Positions 55,401 through 64,000 of a stretch of DNA of 64,000 bases are shown here, piece after piece; the first letter of the stretch is position 1; every line of letters starts with the position of its first letter. This DNA is from a virus. Made by a program: the position numbers and the translations under genes. The notes beneath the pieces are model-generated. The model did not search any database, had not been told where the DNA came from, and saw nothing but the letters and a program-made list of their open reading frames with translations. The DNA is taken from positions 1-64,000 of the IMG/VR virus record IMGVR_UViG_3300046517_000355; one strand, 5' to 3'.

Positions 55401-58183
55401 CCGTCGAACGTCGAGCGCATATTCATCGGTGGGTTCGGGTTGATCTGCTGGACGACGATCTCGCTGATGAACTGAGGATGCGAATCGAATGGGAAAGAAG
55501 CACCGATGCGGTTCTCAGTGACAGCCTTCACGAAATGCTGGCCGAGTTGCGCAGGCACGATCTCAAAGACTGCGTGCTGTGCGATGTCAGGAACCAAAGT
55601 GATCCCAGGCCCTTCCCAGTCGCTTAGGACATGCGCTCTGATCCTGAATGTACCGACAAAGCCGAGCGGCGATCCTGCGAGCGTCGCGCTCACCTGAAAG
55701 CCTGAGCTTGTCGCATTGACGACATACAGCACAGTGCCGACTACATTCAGCGAGTTCTCTGCCGGCAAGGCGTCGTCGCCTGCGAGAAAGACAACCTGAT
55801 CTCCATTGACGAAGTTATTGAAGGCATTACTGAAGATGTCCGTCGCAGGATTCATCACGACGGCTCTGATCTCGGTTGTTGGATGGCGTCTCCATACACG
55901 AGCACGCTGACCGTCGTACGGCGTGAAGGTAACGTCGCCAGTCAGCGCATACGTCCACGAGCCGTCGGCAAGCTGTCGAGCGCTCTCTCCCAATGCAATC
56001 GTTTGCACGAGCGGCGCCGGTCGACGGAATGTGTTGTCGATCGGCGGGATCAGCGGCACCGCCGGTCCGTGATCTGTATCTTGATACCAGTCTTTCGTGA
56101 TCACCTGAAGCGAGAAAGCTCGCACCGGCACTGTGTCCGTGACAACGTTCTCCTCAGTCACGAGAAAGAGTACAGGTGTCAGAAGATCATACCCAGGCGT
56201 GTCGTCGCTCACATTCACATAGTCGCCTATTGCCGCGACGTATGACTGAAAGAAGGAGCTGATCGTTGCGAAGACAGGGAGATCAGACAAGAGCCTCGCC
56301 TGCGCACTGAGAATGCGCTGGCCTTCGCTCTGGTTCATCACGCCGAACTGGAGAAGCCCGCTGTCTCGAAGTGTGCCTCCTACGTCTGACCTCAATTGAT
56401 CGCGATCAACGAAGACAGGCACCTGCTTCAGGAACATGTCCTGCGTGTCTCTGATCACTGCTCGGTAGAAGTTCGTGCGGTTCTCAGGATCAATGCGCGT
56501 CATCTTGACTCCGGCCTGCACAATGTTCGACACGACGCTGGTGTCGGGATCGTATTTGAAGAAGAATGCCTCCGCACGAGTCATGTCCGTGAGCATCTTC
56601 AGCGCGCCATTGACGTCCTGCTTCTCGACGCCTGGGCTTCGTTTGAGCACACCATCGACCGCGTCCTGCATGAGCGTCGGCTGAGGATAGACAACATTCG
56701 ACGTAAAGCGAGGAATGTTGATCGGTGCGCCTCCAGCGGAGCCTGGGACGACAATTGCCGAAGAGATCGCCGCATTCGTGCTGTCAGAACCATGTACTTG
56801 GAAATACATCGTCGATGCCGGAGCAACCGTAGCAGGAACACCTACGAGCCTGACGCCATTCTGATAGCCGACAAAGACTCTGTTCTCTATCGCAAACTTA
56901 ATGCGATCTCCATTTGCCCATGTTCCAATCTGCGTATTTCCGAGCGCGGTGTTGTAATAGAGCTTGCCATCTGGCGCCAGTAGCAGGCCGGAGATATTCC
57001 CTGGATTGGCGCCAACATTTGTACTCACAAAGCCTGGTATGATCTGTCCGGCGACCATCGTTATTTCGACAGAATAATCTTTCTCAGTCGAAAGGATCGC
57101 GCGTCCGACTGCGTTCGCGTGTCCTCCGCTGAAGGTCGTTCGACTTGCGGCTCCGATCGTGTTGTCAACCGTCATCGGACCATTCGTCGTGATCCACTGC
57201 ATCGTGCCTTGCGCCTGCGGGCCGCTTGTCCACGGCAGTGTCGCATTGCATCGATCTCGATAGTCCTTCCACGTCTGCCCTCTGAAGCGTGGCACAGTGA
57301 TGCCTAGGTGCGTGTAGGAGGTCGGCATCTTCGCATCATTGAGGTAGAAGTCGAGGATCTCAAGCGCGTTATTCACGCCGTACGTCGCAGTGCCTACTGC
57401 ATTGAGTGTGATGATGTCAGTCGAAGGATCGACAGTGAAGTCTCGAAGCTTCTTGCCTTGGACGATATAACGCATGTCATCTGGCGCGAAGTCTGTTTGG
57501 AACCGTGCAGGCACTTGCATCTCGATGTAGGCAATGCCTGAAAGCGTGAAGTCGAGCCCAGGCCAGAACTGCGGACGACCTTGATCAGGATCATCGAAGC
57601 CTGCATTCGCTTTGTAAATTCTGATCGTACCTGCTCCGACAGTCGTGAGATCGATTGCCGCACCGCCGACAGTGAGCGAGAGGTCGATGTCGAATGTCGT
57701 GCCTGAGACAAGTGTCTTGCTCTTGATGTAATAGGGAGCATGTTCATCGACAAGCGGAGCCGGAACGGCAGGCTGTGTGACTGCGTTCGAGCCTTCAGCG
57801 ATCACCTTGTAAGTGTCACCGACAGCGACAGAGACAGCGAGAATGCCTGACGGATCATTGAATCTGATCTTATTCCCACTCGTATCTACCGAGACGGCCG
57901 TCGCATAGACAGGAATCTTCGTCATGCGTCCGTCGTGAAAGCGCCAGTTTCGGACGCCGCCTTCGATCTCAGGAATGACAAAGCCTCGGTAGGTGACCAT
58001 CAGCATCTTGTCAACCGCCGCATCGCCGTCGCGTCGCGAGCCTTCACAGATGATCGTCAAGAGCAGATTCGGAGAAGTGAATTCGACATCGAGTCCGCGC
58101 GTGATGCCGACACCGTAGAGCCGAGTAAGATTCGGGTTCTCAGTGTCGCCGTCAGTTCGAAAAACGTATGAGCCTGTTCCCAT
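52499..58183 (-). CDS. Giant tail-tip/fibre protein
   Basis: An 1894-aa protein. The N-terminal 700 residues read like a tail-tip attachment (J-like) protein: YRGFVIPEIEGGVRNWRFHD, a LYGVGITRGLDVEF opening and later mixed beta domains. Fibronectin-type beta domains lie around 850-1000 (NPNPPMNMRSTFDGTRIRWT). Near residues 1530-1750 a row of N.AIG.SAG....G..N..IG repeats forms a trimeric beta-solenoid like those in adhesin heads. It ends in a short Asn/Thr-rich region without an obvious autocleaving chaperone. It should carry host recognition. The start lies three bases after the upstream stop, without a strong ribosome site. Confidence 0.82.
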   Translation of the reverse strand: MGTGSYVFRTDGDTENPNLTRLYGVGITRGLDVEFTSPNLLLTIICEGSRRDGDAAVDKMLMVTYRGFVIPEIEGGVRNWRFHDGRMTKIPVYATAVSVDTSGNKIRFNDPSGILAVSVAVGDTYKVIAEGSNAVTQPAVPAPLVDEHAPYYIKSKTLVSGTTFDIDLSLTVGGAAIDLTTVGAGTIRIYKANAGFDDPDQGRPQFWPGLDFTLSGIAYIEMQVPARFQTDFAPDDMRYIVQGKKLRDFTVDPSTDIITLNAVGTATYGVNNALEILDFYLNDAKMPTSYTHLGITVPRFRGQTWKDYRDRCNATLPWTSGPQAQGTMQWITTNGPMTVDNTIGAASRTTFSGGHANAVGRAILSTEKDYSVEITMVAGQIIPGFVSTNVGANPGNISGLLLAPDGKLYYNTALGNTQIGTWANGDRIKFAIENRVFVGYQNGVRLVGVPATVAPASTMYFQVHGSDSTNAAISSAIVVPGSAGGAPINIPRFTSNVVYPQPTLMQDAVDGVLKRSPGVEKQDVNGALKMLTDMTRAEAFFFKYDPDTSVVSNIVQAGVKMTRIDPENRTNFYRAVIRDTQDMFLKQVPVFVDRDQLRSDVGGTLRDSGLLQFGVMNQSEGQRILSAQARLLSDLPVFATISSFFQSYVAAIGDYVNVSDDTPGYDLLTPVLFLVTEENVVTDTVPVRAFSLQVITKDWYQDTDHGPAVPLIPPIDNTFRRPAPLVQTIALGESARQLADGSWTYALTGDVTFTPYDGQRARVWRRHPTTEIRAVVMNPATDIFSNAFNNFVNGDQVVFLAGDDALPAENSLNVVGTVLYVVNATSSGFQVSATLAGSPLGFVGTFRIRAHVLSDWEGPGITLVPDIAQHAVFEIVPAQLGQHFVKAVTENRIGASFPFDSHPQFISEIVVQQINPNPPMNMRSTFDGTRIRWTWDPSTTKDVTSYRVTDEFDRLIAITFVPEYSEVRTTEPIITRRVYAVTNIGAVSSLFATFSFVLPFRFAWTDLHETVSQDDHTLKVISATGTYRGATLSTALIMQPVQNRVYVAPHKNNVSQGIALDVGRTWFPDAFYIAVYFNADGTFGTVPGNSSFGSYVVGEEYVIDITPGTTCKLYRRKTVGHTIIETVVHDYGVDPSTGGASHMYVRGFTSAGIGTVIDLLPLLVGNLADNIQTIVPTAQNLVNASYNSTTGNAARTGGTGWGSSGLSIDGIPADQAGGFYFQATGGLGITGGQGTTVGLSNTDPDQNTTSMPFRVVCNDDGSLDTYNNNTLLDHNPTPSAGGVSGLLGVESIFIGRTQHGNLFVSVDDAPIFTWLSTPTSLKNNALVLDIAFNGSIGTHWTVNSIVVIKPFTTQLTPAGNVPQLAMQLVENAHIGENPVYNIPPFAITSPLTGQYLTFDASGNVINTTAPSITADPAWTAKGDLLAGTGAGAAAIRTVGANNLVLTADSSLSTGIKWANPLTVGRAVSGGAANRVAYLDGSQNFATSANLLFDGNKLTVGVAAIIDSPASGDIFIGAAHGGGYTGFFTTAIGVGAGAAITAGRFNVAIGNSAMAGVVTGDGNIAIGYSAGANVTSGGANVLIGLQAAPVLTTGNYNIAIGYLAAGALTTADSTVAIGLQAAGSLTSGSSCVAIGSSAMSLNSTGSSNTYIGVPTGQYLLGSYNTAVGGNAGQGTAGSTATELCTFGYISFFSISSGANNSGFGTWAGFSTTTGGQNTFIGSNAGFSNVSGSASVFIGYQAGYSETNSNRLYISNSNTTTPLIYGEFNNQVLYFTGREIRQRYDASNYLKTTIGATGGVTFDSVGSGAGFTFNNPTTFNSDINLGSNDINSINDLFAATLSAGTLRCIGFTSSAGNPTTTQLTTNKDFGIHRNTSSGDVFLAYNDSGTIKKVLLT

Positions 58184-58185
58184 GT

Positions 58186-59394
58186 TTAGTAATACTGGCC
58201 AATGTCTATTTTATTGTGACCTTCAATCGTCAAACCTTTTTCCATGCCTGCGTTATAGTGAGCGGTCTTCGAATTTGCCAGCGTGATCTTGACCACATCG
58301 CCTTTTCCAGCGTCCTTGATGTCGGTGATCAATGCTGACAAAGCCTTGCTCGAATAGTGAGAGAAGCCAACGATGTTCTCTCCTATCTGAAGATCGCTCA
58401 CCACTTTCCCAGGCACATCATCCTTCGAGCGGACAACGGGATGATCGTGACTGCATCTCAGCCACGCGCCTGAATCGAGAAAAAGATCGTATTTCTGAAT
58501 GTTCGGAATGATCGAGTGCTTCTCGACGACGCCACATCGGTCGAAGCTGTCGATCAAGATCATACCGACTTCCACGTCTGCGGCTTTGAGAGAGACGCGT
58601 TTGCCTCGCGTGAGATAGACATCGACGAACGCTTCAGGATCAGGGCAGCCTCCTCCACCTCCGCCTCCGCCAGTGCCGATCGGTCCGCCGCCTGTCGGAC
58701 CTCCGCCGCCACTTCCCCAGCCACCATTGCCGCTGAGGTTTGTGTTGAGTTGCAAGATCGGGACGCCCCAGAAGCGGAACTGCCAGCGCTTCGACAAACA
58801 GCCGTTGACAGGATCGTCGTAAATCTTCGAGCACGTCTCTAGTGGGGCGATCAATCCTGCAGGACGTCCGCATCTATCGTCTCCGTAGACGGCAAGGCAT
58901 CTCTGTGTAAGTGATCGATTTGCGACGCTCACAGATCGCGAGTCCGTGTCTGCGATGAATTCGACCGTGCAGGTATCGTCGTCTGCCTCAGCGCTTCGAA
59001 CGACGCCGACGAAATAGATGTCCGCTTCAGCCGTGCCGTCTGCCTTGATAAAGCAATTAGAGATCACGATGCGACTGCCTTCGAGCACATTCGAAAGCTG
59101 AGACACATTGATGCCGAGCGCGTGATCGAGATCGATGATGTCGATTGTTCCTGTGTTCGGTGACGTTCCTCTCGTGAATTTCGGCGCGGCTGTCTTCGCG
59201 ATCTTCCCAGGATAGAAGACCGGCGTCACTGAGACAGACGTACCAAGCAGGTTGAGCGACGACACGACAAGCTCGATCTCTCCGCCTCTGATCACAGTCA
59301 CGCCGTCGCGCAGTGTGATGTCAAAGCACTGGAACGAATTGTGCGTCTGCGTCGCGATTTGTCCGAGAATGAATGGCGAAAGATCGCGTGGCAT
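58186..59394 (-). CDS. Tail-tip protein with C-terminal HINT (intein-like) domain
   Basis: A 402-aa protein. Residues 1-215 are a tail protein of the DUF2163/BR0599-like kind (FDITLRDGVTVIRGGEIELV, and a cysteine region RCLAVYGDDRCGRPAGL...C...C). A glycine-rich linker (222-249) leads to C250, and residues 250-394 form a HINT domain: SLKAADVEVGMILIDSFDRC, WLRCSHDHPVV (block B, H316 and H318) and terminal EGHN (H393, N394). The residue after HN is lysine, not C/S/T, so cleavage rather than splicing is expected. Release of the C-terminal ten residues or of the domain may time tail assembly. Confidence 0.75.
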   Translation of the reverse strand: MPRDLSPFILGQIATQTHNSFQCFDITLRDGVTVIRGGEIELVVSSLNLLGTSVSVTPVFYPGKIAKTAAPKFTRGTSPNTGTIDIIDLDHALGINVSQLSNVLEGSRIVISNCFIKADGTAEADIYFVGVVRSAEADDDTCTVEFIADTDSRSVSVANRSLTQRCLAVYGDDRCGRPAGLIAPLETCSKIYDDPVNGCLSKRWQFRFWGVPILQLNTNLSGNGGWGSGGGGPTGGGPIGTGGGGGGGGCPDPEAFVDVYLTRGKRVSLKAADVEVGMILIDSFDRCGVVEKHSIIPNIQKYDLFLDSGAWLRCSHDHPVVRSKDDVPGKVVSDLQIGENIVGFSHYSSKALSALITDIKDAGKGDVVKITLANSKTAHYNAGMEKGLTIEGHNKIDIGQYY

Positions 59395-59395
59395 A

Positions 59396-62300
59396 TTATC
59401 GAGTGGTCTCCCTTATAAAGTCTCCAACGAAGCCATCGAAGCCAGTCTGTCTGACGTGGATCGACATCTTGCGTGCGATGGTCCCTGGTCGTGATCTCTG
59501 GACGATAGCATCGGCTGCCTTGTCGTCTCCTACGAGCACGAACAATTGATTTGCCTCTTGGCTGCCTCCATTCTGTGTCGGCGAACTGAGCGACATCGAT
59601 CTCGATGCACTGCCTGTGAGAGGCACTGACGGCATTGATGCAGAACTGTATCCGCGAACGCCGGCTCTCTGCATCGCTCCTGCACCTCCGAGAGCGGCTA
59701 CATCCCGCTGAGTTAGCACGAGTTCATCGTCACGAGTTGCGATCATTGCTCTCTCGCCTCCTTGGGAGCGCGACACAAAGTCGATGTTTCCTCCTGATGC
59801 GAAGGTCGGGACGAGAAGCTTGAAGCGTTCGCTCGCCGCATCACTCTCGTAGCCTGCGGACTGGATCTGACTGATGATCCCATCGAGTTCGCGCACTGTC
59901 GCGACAGCGATGTTGCGCGTCTTCTTGTCTTTAAGTGCCCCGACTTGCGTCAGGTAGTCTGCTCTGATCGCTTGAGCATTCGCGAGAGCCGTCGCGCTGT
60001 CGATGCGACCTCCTCGCAGATCGTCGAGTATCGATGTGAGCTTCGACTTAGAATCTGTCAGGATCGCCGTGCGCTGTTTTTCTTCCGTCTTTCTGAGCTT
60101 GTCGCGTCCGAGCAACCAAGCTCCGATGATCAGCGGCACTGCGACTGCGGCAAGGATGCCTGTCGCGGCGAGCGTGCCGCCCAAAGCACCGACAAGGCCG
60201 CCAATAATGCCGCCTGAGGCGCCGATCGCTCCTGTGCCGATGCCGACTGCGAGTCCGCCAGCGAGTCCGCCAATGCCGCCGAGGATGTTTCCTGTGATCG
60301 AGCTTCCGCCGACTTGAGAACCAAGAGCGAGTCCGAGCAGAGGCGCCGCTTGCCCAAGACCTTTGCCGAGTTGACCGAGCGAGCCGCCTCCGAATATCTG
60401 TGAGAGCAGTCCGCCACCTGCGCCGACTCCTGCTCGTGCGGCGCCGCCCACAGCGCTTCCTCCTGCGCCGGAGATCGATGTAGATGAAAGAGACGGACCG
60501 CCGAGTCCGAGCAGAGCTTGCACTGAAGGAGCGGCAAAGGGATTGCCTCCGTGCCCAAGCGCGCCGCCCAAGAAGCCGCCGCCTGTCGAGCCTCCTCCTG
60601 ATGGAGCGAAGAAGTTACCGACGAAGGGCGGCGTTCCTCCGACTGTCCCATTCGAGAAGATGCCTCCAGACGATGCGGATCCGCCGCCACCTATCGCTTG
60701 TAGCAGTCCGCTCAGAAAACCTCCTCCACCGCCTCCAGAGCCTCCTGCTGATGCGGATCCGCCTCCTTGCTGGTTCAATCCGAACAGTGAAAGGAAGAAT
60801 TTGTTCAAAGATGCCTTGATCAGCGTCGAGAGGAGGTCTTTTAGGATGCTTCCGACGGCGCCAAGTTTCTGCGTCACTTTGTCGAGTCCTTTGTCGATCA
60901 AGCTGTATGTGCCTTGGATGACGCCGATCTTCGCGTCTGCGACTGCATCCGTGACGGTCTTTTGCTGTGCAAGGAATTCGAGCACCTTCGCATTAGCCTG
61001 ATCCGAGTGATAGATCGTCGCATCTGCGATCTTAACCTGCGACGCGATCATTGACTCGCGCGCCGCGATGTCTGCCTCCTTGACCGCATCGAGAGCCTTC
61101 AGCCATGCGTCTTCATATCGAGCCGCTTCATCTTGAGCACGGTTACCGATGTCGTTCGGATCGACAGAGAACAGCTTGCGGCGAAGATCGAGGATCTCCT
61201 GCTGGACTTGAATCGCTTTGCTTGCTCGCTCTGAGTCTTCACGAGCACTCTCTTTTCCGAGAGCAGTAGGATTCCCTACTCGAAGCTGGTTGAGGAATTC
61301 GATTGTCGCTTTCGTGCGACCGATCACATCATCCACATCGTTGATCGCATTGCGCTCGCGCTTATATGCAAGCTCGATCTTGTCCGCAGACTGCTCGGCG
61401 GCGTGCGCGAAGTCGTCGTCAAGGAGATTCAGTTCGATGGCTATCGCGCGAGCTTGAGTCAGCCGCCTCACCTGGTTGTCAGATCGAGCGGCTTCGACAT
61501 CTTTGTCGAGGTCGATCAGCCCTGCCTTGAGCAGAGCTTCATTTGCCAAAATGCGTTTGTTCGCGTCGGCTGTCGCTTTCTCTCGCGCCGCGAGTGCCGC
61601 AAGGTTCGCATTCTGCGTGATCAGTTCGCGCGCATTGACGCCAGCTTGCTTCGTCGAGACAGTGACGATGCCTTGCTCCTCAGGAACTTGATCTTGTGGA
61701 ACCTGCACGCCGCCGACAGTCACGACTGGCAAGCTCGCTGTGTAGGCATTATTCTTCGGGAGCTTCTTGATCCAGTCAGGCGTCGATCCTTTGATCGGTC
61801 CCATCTTCAGATTCGAGCCAGCGACACGCTGACCAGTCGTCGCGTCGATGAAGCTGTCAGAGTTCGTTGTCGCCGCAGGAGTCCCGCCGCCGAAGTGATT
61901 CGCGATCTTCTGCACATCCGACATGATCGATGTCGTGTTGCTCGCTATCGTCTGGATCTCTGTCGGCGTCTGGATGTCTTTGAGGCTGATCTGAGACTCG
62001 ATCTTCGCCTGAATATCTCCTTCGTTGCCTGCGAGTATGAGGTTGAATAGCTTGTTGGACTCAAGCTCTTTGTTCAACGTCTCATTCTCCTTGAGCAAGT
62101 TGAGCCGCAGGTCCTGATAGGCACGGAACGTCGTCGCCGTTTCGTCACGAATGCGGTCTTGCCTGAGCTTCGACTGCACGATCACGTCCGCAGTGAGTTG
62201 CTGGTCAGAGTTCGCGAGATCGCGCACGGCTTTCGAGTATCCGATCGCGGCACGAGTTGCGGCGTCGACCACAGGAAGGTTCTGCGTCTGAAGTGCTATG

Positions 62301-64000
62301 GCAAGATCCTTCTCTGCATCCAATTGCTCATTCGTCGCCTTAGTGACAGCTTCTTTCACATCGACCAGCCGCTTCAATCTTTCGATCTCCTGATCGAGAG
62401 CTTGAGCACCTTGAGGAAAGCCTCCGTCGAGCGGAAGCGCCAGTTCGCGGCGAAGCGTGATGATCTTTTCGAAGTCAGCCTTCGTCCGAGATAGGTCTTC
62501 TTTTTGGAATCGAAGTTGAAATTCTTTCGATGTAAGATCCTGAAAGGATGCGATCTCTGCATTGAGCCGAGCGACATCATCAGTCAACTTCTGGAATTCC
62601 GTCTTCTCTGATCTGCGCTGACTGGGAAAGAGCAGGTCTTCAATCGCCTTCTTCGCATCTTTCGAAAGCTTCTCTGCATCGACCAATGCCTTTAACTGAG
62701 GCGAAAGATTCTGCGCGAAGCGAGCCGCGGCTGCCTTTGGATTCTCACCCGGCCCGACGCCAGCCTCCGTGAATTCAGCGAGAGCACGATCAATGATCTT
62801 GCGGCGCTCAGAGCTTCGCTCGACCACGTCGGTCAGTTCGTTGTATTTATCGATCATCTGATCGATCTGTGAAAGATTTTTCTCGCCTTGATCGTGGTTG
62901 TCCTTCTGGGATCCAGTCAGGTCGATATATTTCTTTTTAAGGTCCTCGACTGAGAGCGAGAGATCACCGTGAGCTTTGGCATTTTCGAGCGCCTTGTCCG
63001 CAGTGACGCCTGTGATCTGGCTGTACCTACTGAGAGCAGATGCCGCCTCTGCCAGTCGCTTCTGATTTTCGTCGATCTCGCCATTCACCTTCGTGAAGAT
63101 TTGCAGGTTGATCGCCTTGAGTTGCGGATCGTCGCTCGCGTTATAGAGTTGCTGGGCCTGCGTTCGCAATTCAGTCAGATCGATGTTTTGCTGTAAAGCC
63201 GCATTAAGCTCCTTTGCTCGCGAGATTCCTTCTGTCTCGATTGCCAATTGATCTGAGGCGAGAAGGTTCGCCCGTTCTGCGACAAGTTGCTTCGTCTGCT
63301 CTGTCTCGCTTTCGAGGATCGAGACGCGCGCCTTTGCAACAGGATTCAGGTCTTTGTAAATCTCAGCAAGTCTCTTTTGCTGATCAGCATTTTCGACGAC
63401 GCCGTCCGTCAGAGTATTCAAGAATTCCGCTTCTTTCGTGAGCGCGTTCGAGTGCTCGACAGTCGTCTTCAATTGATCGTCGGTGAGTGGCTTCAGTTCA
63501 TTCGCCTGAGCAATATATTTACCTACCGCATAAGTGACGCCTGCGAGCACTGCGATCAAGGCGACCCAACCTGCGGTCGCCAAGGCGATCTCTCCTACAG
63601 TGCCTGCGGCTATCACGAGGTTAAGGTTGGTCATCAAAAATGCGAGATTCGCCACACTTTCGATCAATGTTCCAAGTATAGGAAGAGATGCGATCTGTGC
63701 CGTGTTCATTGCTATGATCGCGACAGTGAACAGCGCGACGCCAGCCGTCGCGGCGACGAACGCTTCCGGCGCGGCTGTGAAAATCTGTAAAAACTTCGTG
63801 AAGACCACTACGGCGACGCCTAGGATAGGAATGAACTGTCCGCCAACGGCATCCATGAAGTCCTGCTGGATGCGTTCGAGTGAGCGCATCTGCTTTGCTG
63901 TCGTATCCATTGCGAGACCGTATAGACCCGTCGCTCGTGTGCCGAATTCGAGAATGCCATTGAGGACGGCGAGTTGCTTTTCTTCTGTCGTCAGTTCGAG
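59396..64000 (-). CDS. Tape measure protein, N-terminus cut by window edge
   Basis: The frame is open to the right edge: 1534 residues are visible and the start lies beyond. The visible N-terminus (TTEEKQLAVLNGILEFGTRA, then QQDFMDAVGGQFIPILGVAV) matches the tape measure opening. Hydrophobic stretches (about 40-130) precede long coiled coils (160-1000), then a G/S-rich segment (about 1080-1250) with membrane-like repeats, and a C-terminal tail. It sets tail length and probably helps DNA entry. Neighbours are tail-tip genes downstream; tail tube and chaperones should lie off-window. Confidence 0.9.
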   Translation of the reverse strand, partial: LELTTEEKQLAVLNGILEFGTRATGLYGLAMDTTAKQMRSLERIQQDFMDAVGGQFIPILGVAVVVFTKFLQIFTAAPEAFVAATAGVALFTVAIIAMNTAQIASLPILGTLIESVANLAFLMTNLNLVIAAGTVGEIALATAGWVALIAVLAGVTYAVGKYIAQANELKPLTDDQLKTTVEHSNALTKEAEFLNTLTDGVVENADQQKRLAEIYKDLNPVAKARVSILESETEQTKQLVAERANLLASDQLAIETEGISRAKELNAALQQNIDLTELRTQAQQLYNASDDPQLKAINLQIFTKVNGEIDENQKRLAEAASALSRYSQITGVTADKALENAKAHGDLSLSVEDLKKKYIDLTGSQKDNHDQGEKNLSQIDQMIDKYNELTDVVERSSERRKIIDRALAEFTEAGVGPGENPKAAAARFAQNLSPQLKALVDAEKLSKDAKKAIEDLLFPSQRRSEKTEFQKLTDDVARLNAEIASFQDLTSKEFQLRFQKEDLSRTKADFEKIITLRRELALPLDGGFPQGAQALDQEIERLKRLVDVKEAVTKATNEQLDAEKDLAIALQTQNLPVVDAATRAAIGYSKAVRDLANSDQQLTADVIVQSKLRQDRIRDETATTFRAYQDLRLNLLKENETLNKELESNKLFNLILAGNEGDIQAKIESQISLKDIQTPTEIQTIASNTTSIMSDVQKIANHFGGGTPAATTNSDSFIDATTGQRVAGSNLKMGPIKGSTPDWIKKLPKNNAYTASLPVVTVGGVQVPQDQVPEEQGIVTVSTKQAGVNARELITQNANLAALAAREKATADANKRILANEALLKAGLIDLDKDVEAARSDNQVRRLTQARAIAIELNLLDDDFAHAAEQSADKIELAYKRERNAINDVDDVIGRTKATIEFLNQLRVGNPTALGKESAREDSERASKAIQVQQEILDLRRKLFSVDPNDIGNRAQDEAARYEDAWLKALDAVKEADIAARESMIASQVKIADATIYHSDQANAKVLEFLAQQKTVTDAVADAKIGVIQGTYSLIDKGLDKVTQKLGAVGSILKDLLSTLIKASLNKFFLSLFGLNQQGGGSASAGGSGGGGGGFLSGLLQAIGGGGSASSGGIFSNGTVGGTPPFVGNFFAPSGGGSTGGGFLGGALGHGGNPFAAPSVQALLGLGGPSLSSTSISGAGGSAVGGAARAGVGAGGGLLSQIFGGGSLGQLGKGLGQAAPLLGLALGSQVGGSSITGNILGGIGGLAGGLAVGIGTGAIGASGGIIGGLVGALGGTLAATGILAAVAVPLIIGAWLLGRDKLRKTEEKQRTAILTDSKSKLTSILDDLRGGRIDSATALANAQAIRADYLTQVGALKDKKTRNIAVATVRELDGIISQIQSAGYESDAASERFKLLVPTFASGGNIDFVSRSQGGERAMIATRDDELVLTQRDVAALGGAGAMQRAGVRGYSSASMPSVPLTGSASRSMSLSSPTQNGGSQEANQLFVLVGDDKAADAIVQRSRPGTIARKMSIHVRQTGFDGFVGDFIRETTR

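Noticed and set aside
1-64000. tRNA genes, integrase, CRISPR array, insertion sequence
   Set aside because: I looked for tRNA T-arm-like motifs, recombinase motifs, short identical spaced repeats and transposase motifs and found none that I could support. A tRNAscan-type search would be needed to exclude tRNAs.

Overview
The window is a contiguous part of the genome of a tailed double-stranded DNA phage (Caudoviricetes). It holds a large and a probable small terminase, portal, MuF-like head protein, fused prohead protease/scaffold, tape measure, tail-tip proteins, a GH19-like endolysin and a complete phage replication set. No tail-sheath gene is visible and the tape measure is long, so a siphovirus-like tail is the simplest reading. 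No integrase, excisionase or CI-type repressor is seen, so there is no evidence of lysogeny in this window, although both edges cut through genes. The host cannot be read directly. A secreted protein at 18707-19072 carries the regulatory-like beta domain with a TSSFGYY core that I associate with Acidobacteriota (Blastocatellia-type) proteins, and another secreted protein starts its mature part with AQTPQPTP. An acidobacterial host is therefore my inference. Layout: (1) 1-10376, minus strand: head genes transcribed from portal (10376) leftwards through several unknown virion-like and secreted proteins, a protein made almost entirely of 14-residue repeats, a MuF-like protein, the protease/scaffold, and a decoration-like protein cut by the left edge. 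The major capsid gene is expected just beyond. (2) 10458-13647, plus strand: small unknown accessory genes and a 445-aa protein with an inserted cysteine cluster, closed by a strong bidirectional terminator at 13766-13796. (3) 13820-19072, minus strand: decoration-like protein, possible PD-(D/E)XK protein, small zinc-type proteins, TerL, probable TerS, secreted protein. (4) 19209-47180, plus strand: early and replication region. It includes Gp157-like protein, Sak4-type recombinase, PolB-like exonuclease, replication initiator with internal iterons, DnaB helicase, two DNA methyltransferases, SF2 helicase, RusA resolvase, a 2-oxoglutarate oxygenase fusion, a Toprim protein, family A DNA polymerase, DUF932, YkgJ and MazG-like proteins. 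It is interrupted by a minus-strand accessory operon at 21358-24321. (5) 47186-64000, minus strand: tape measure (cut by the right edge), tail-tip proteins with a HINT domain, a giant tail-tip/fibre protein, endolysin, a receiver-domain protein, a lectin-like protein and a probable lysis cassette. If the genome map is circular, the right-edge tape measure lies downstream of the off-window capsid and connector genes that follow the left edge. The late genes would then form one long minus-strand programme from terminase round to lysis. Regulation is the most distinctive part. Eight plus-strand promoters share TTGACA, a fixed 16-bp spacer with a TGCA-centred imperfect dyad, and a TATAAT-like box. 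Eight leaders carry a 5-bp hairpin whose stem sequence varies with compensation while the loop is CACGA or CAAGT; most sit directly before the Shine-Dalgarno sequence. A promoter followed by a knotted, T-tract-ended RNA element precedes the replication initiator gene. That gene itself contains three copies of a 19-bp palindromic iteron, a lambda-O-like arrangement and the likely origin.
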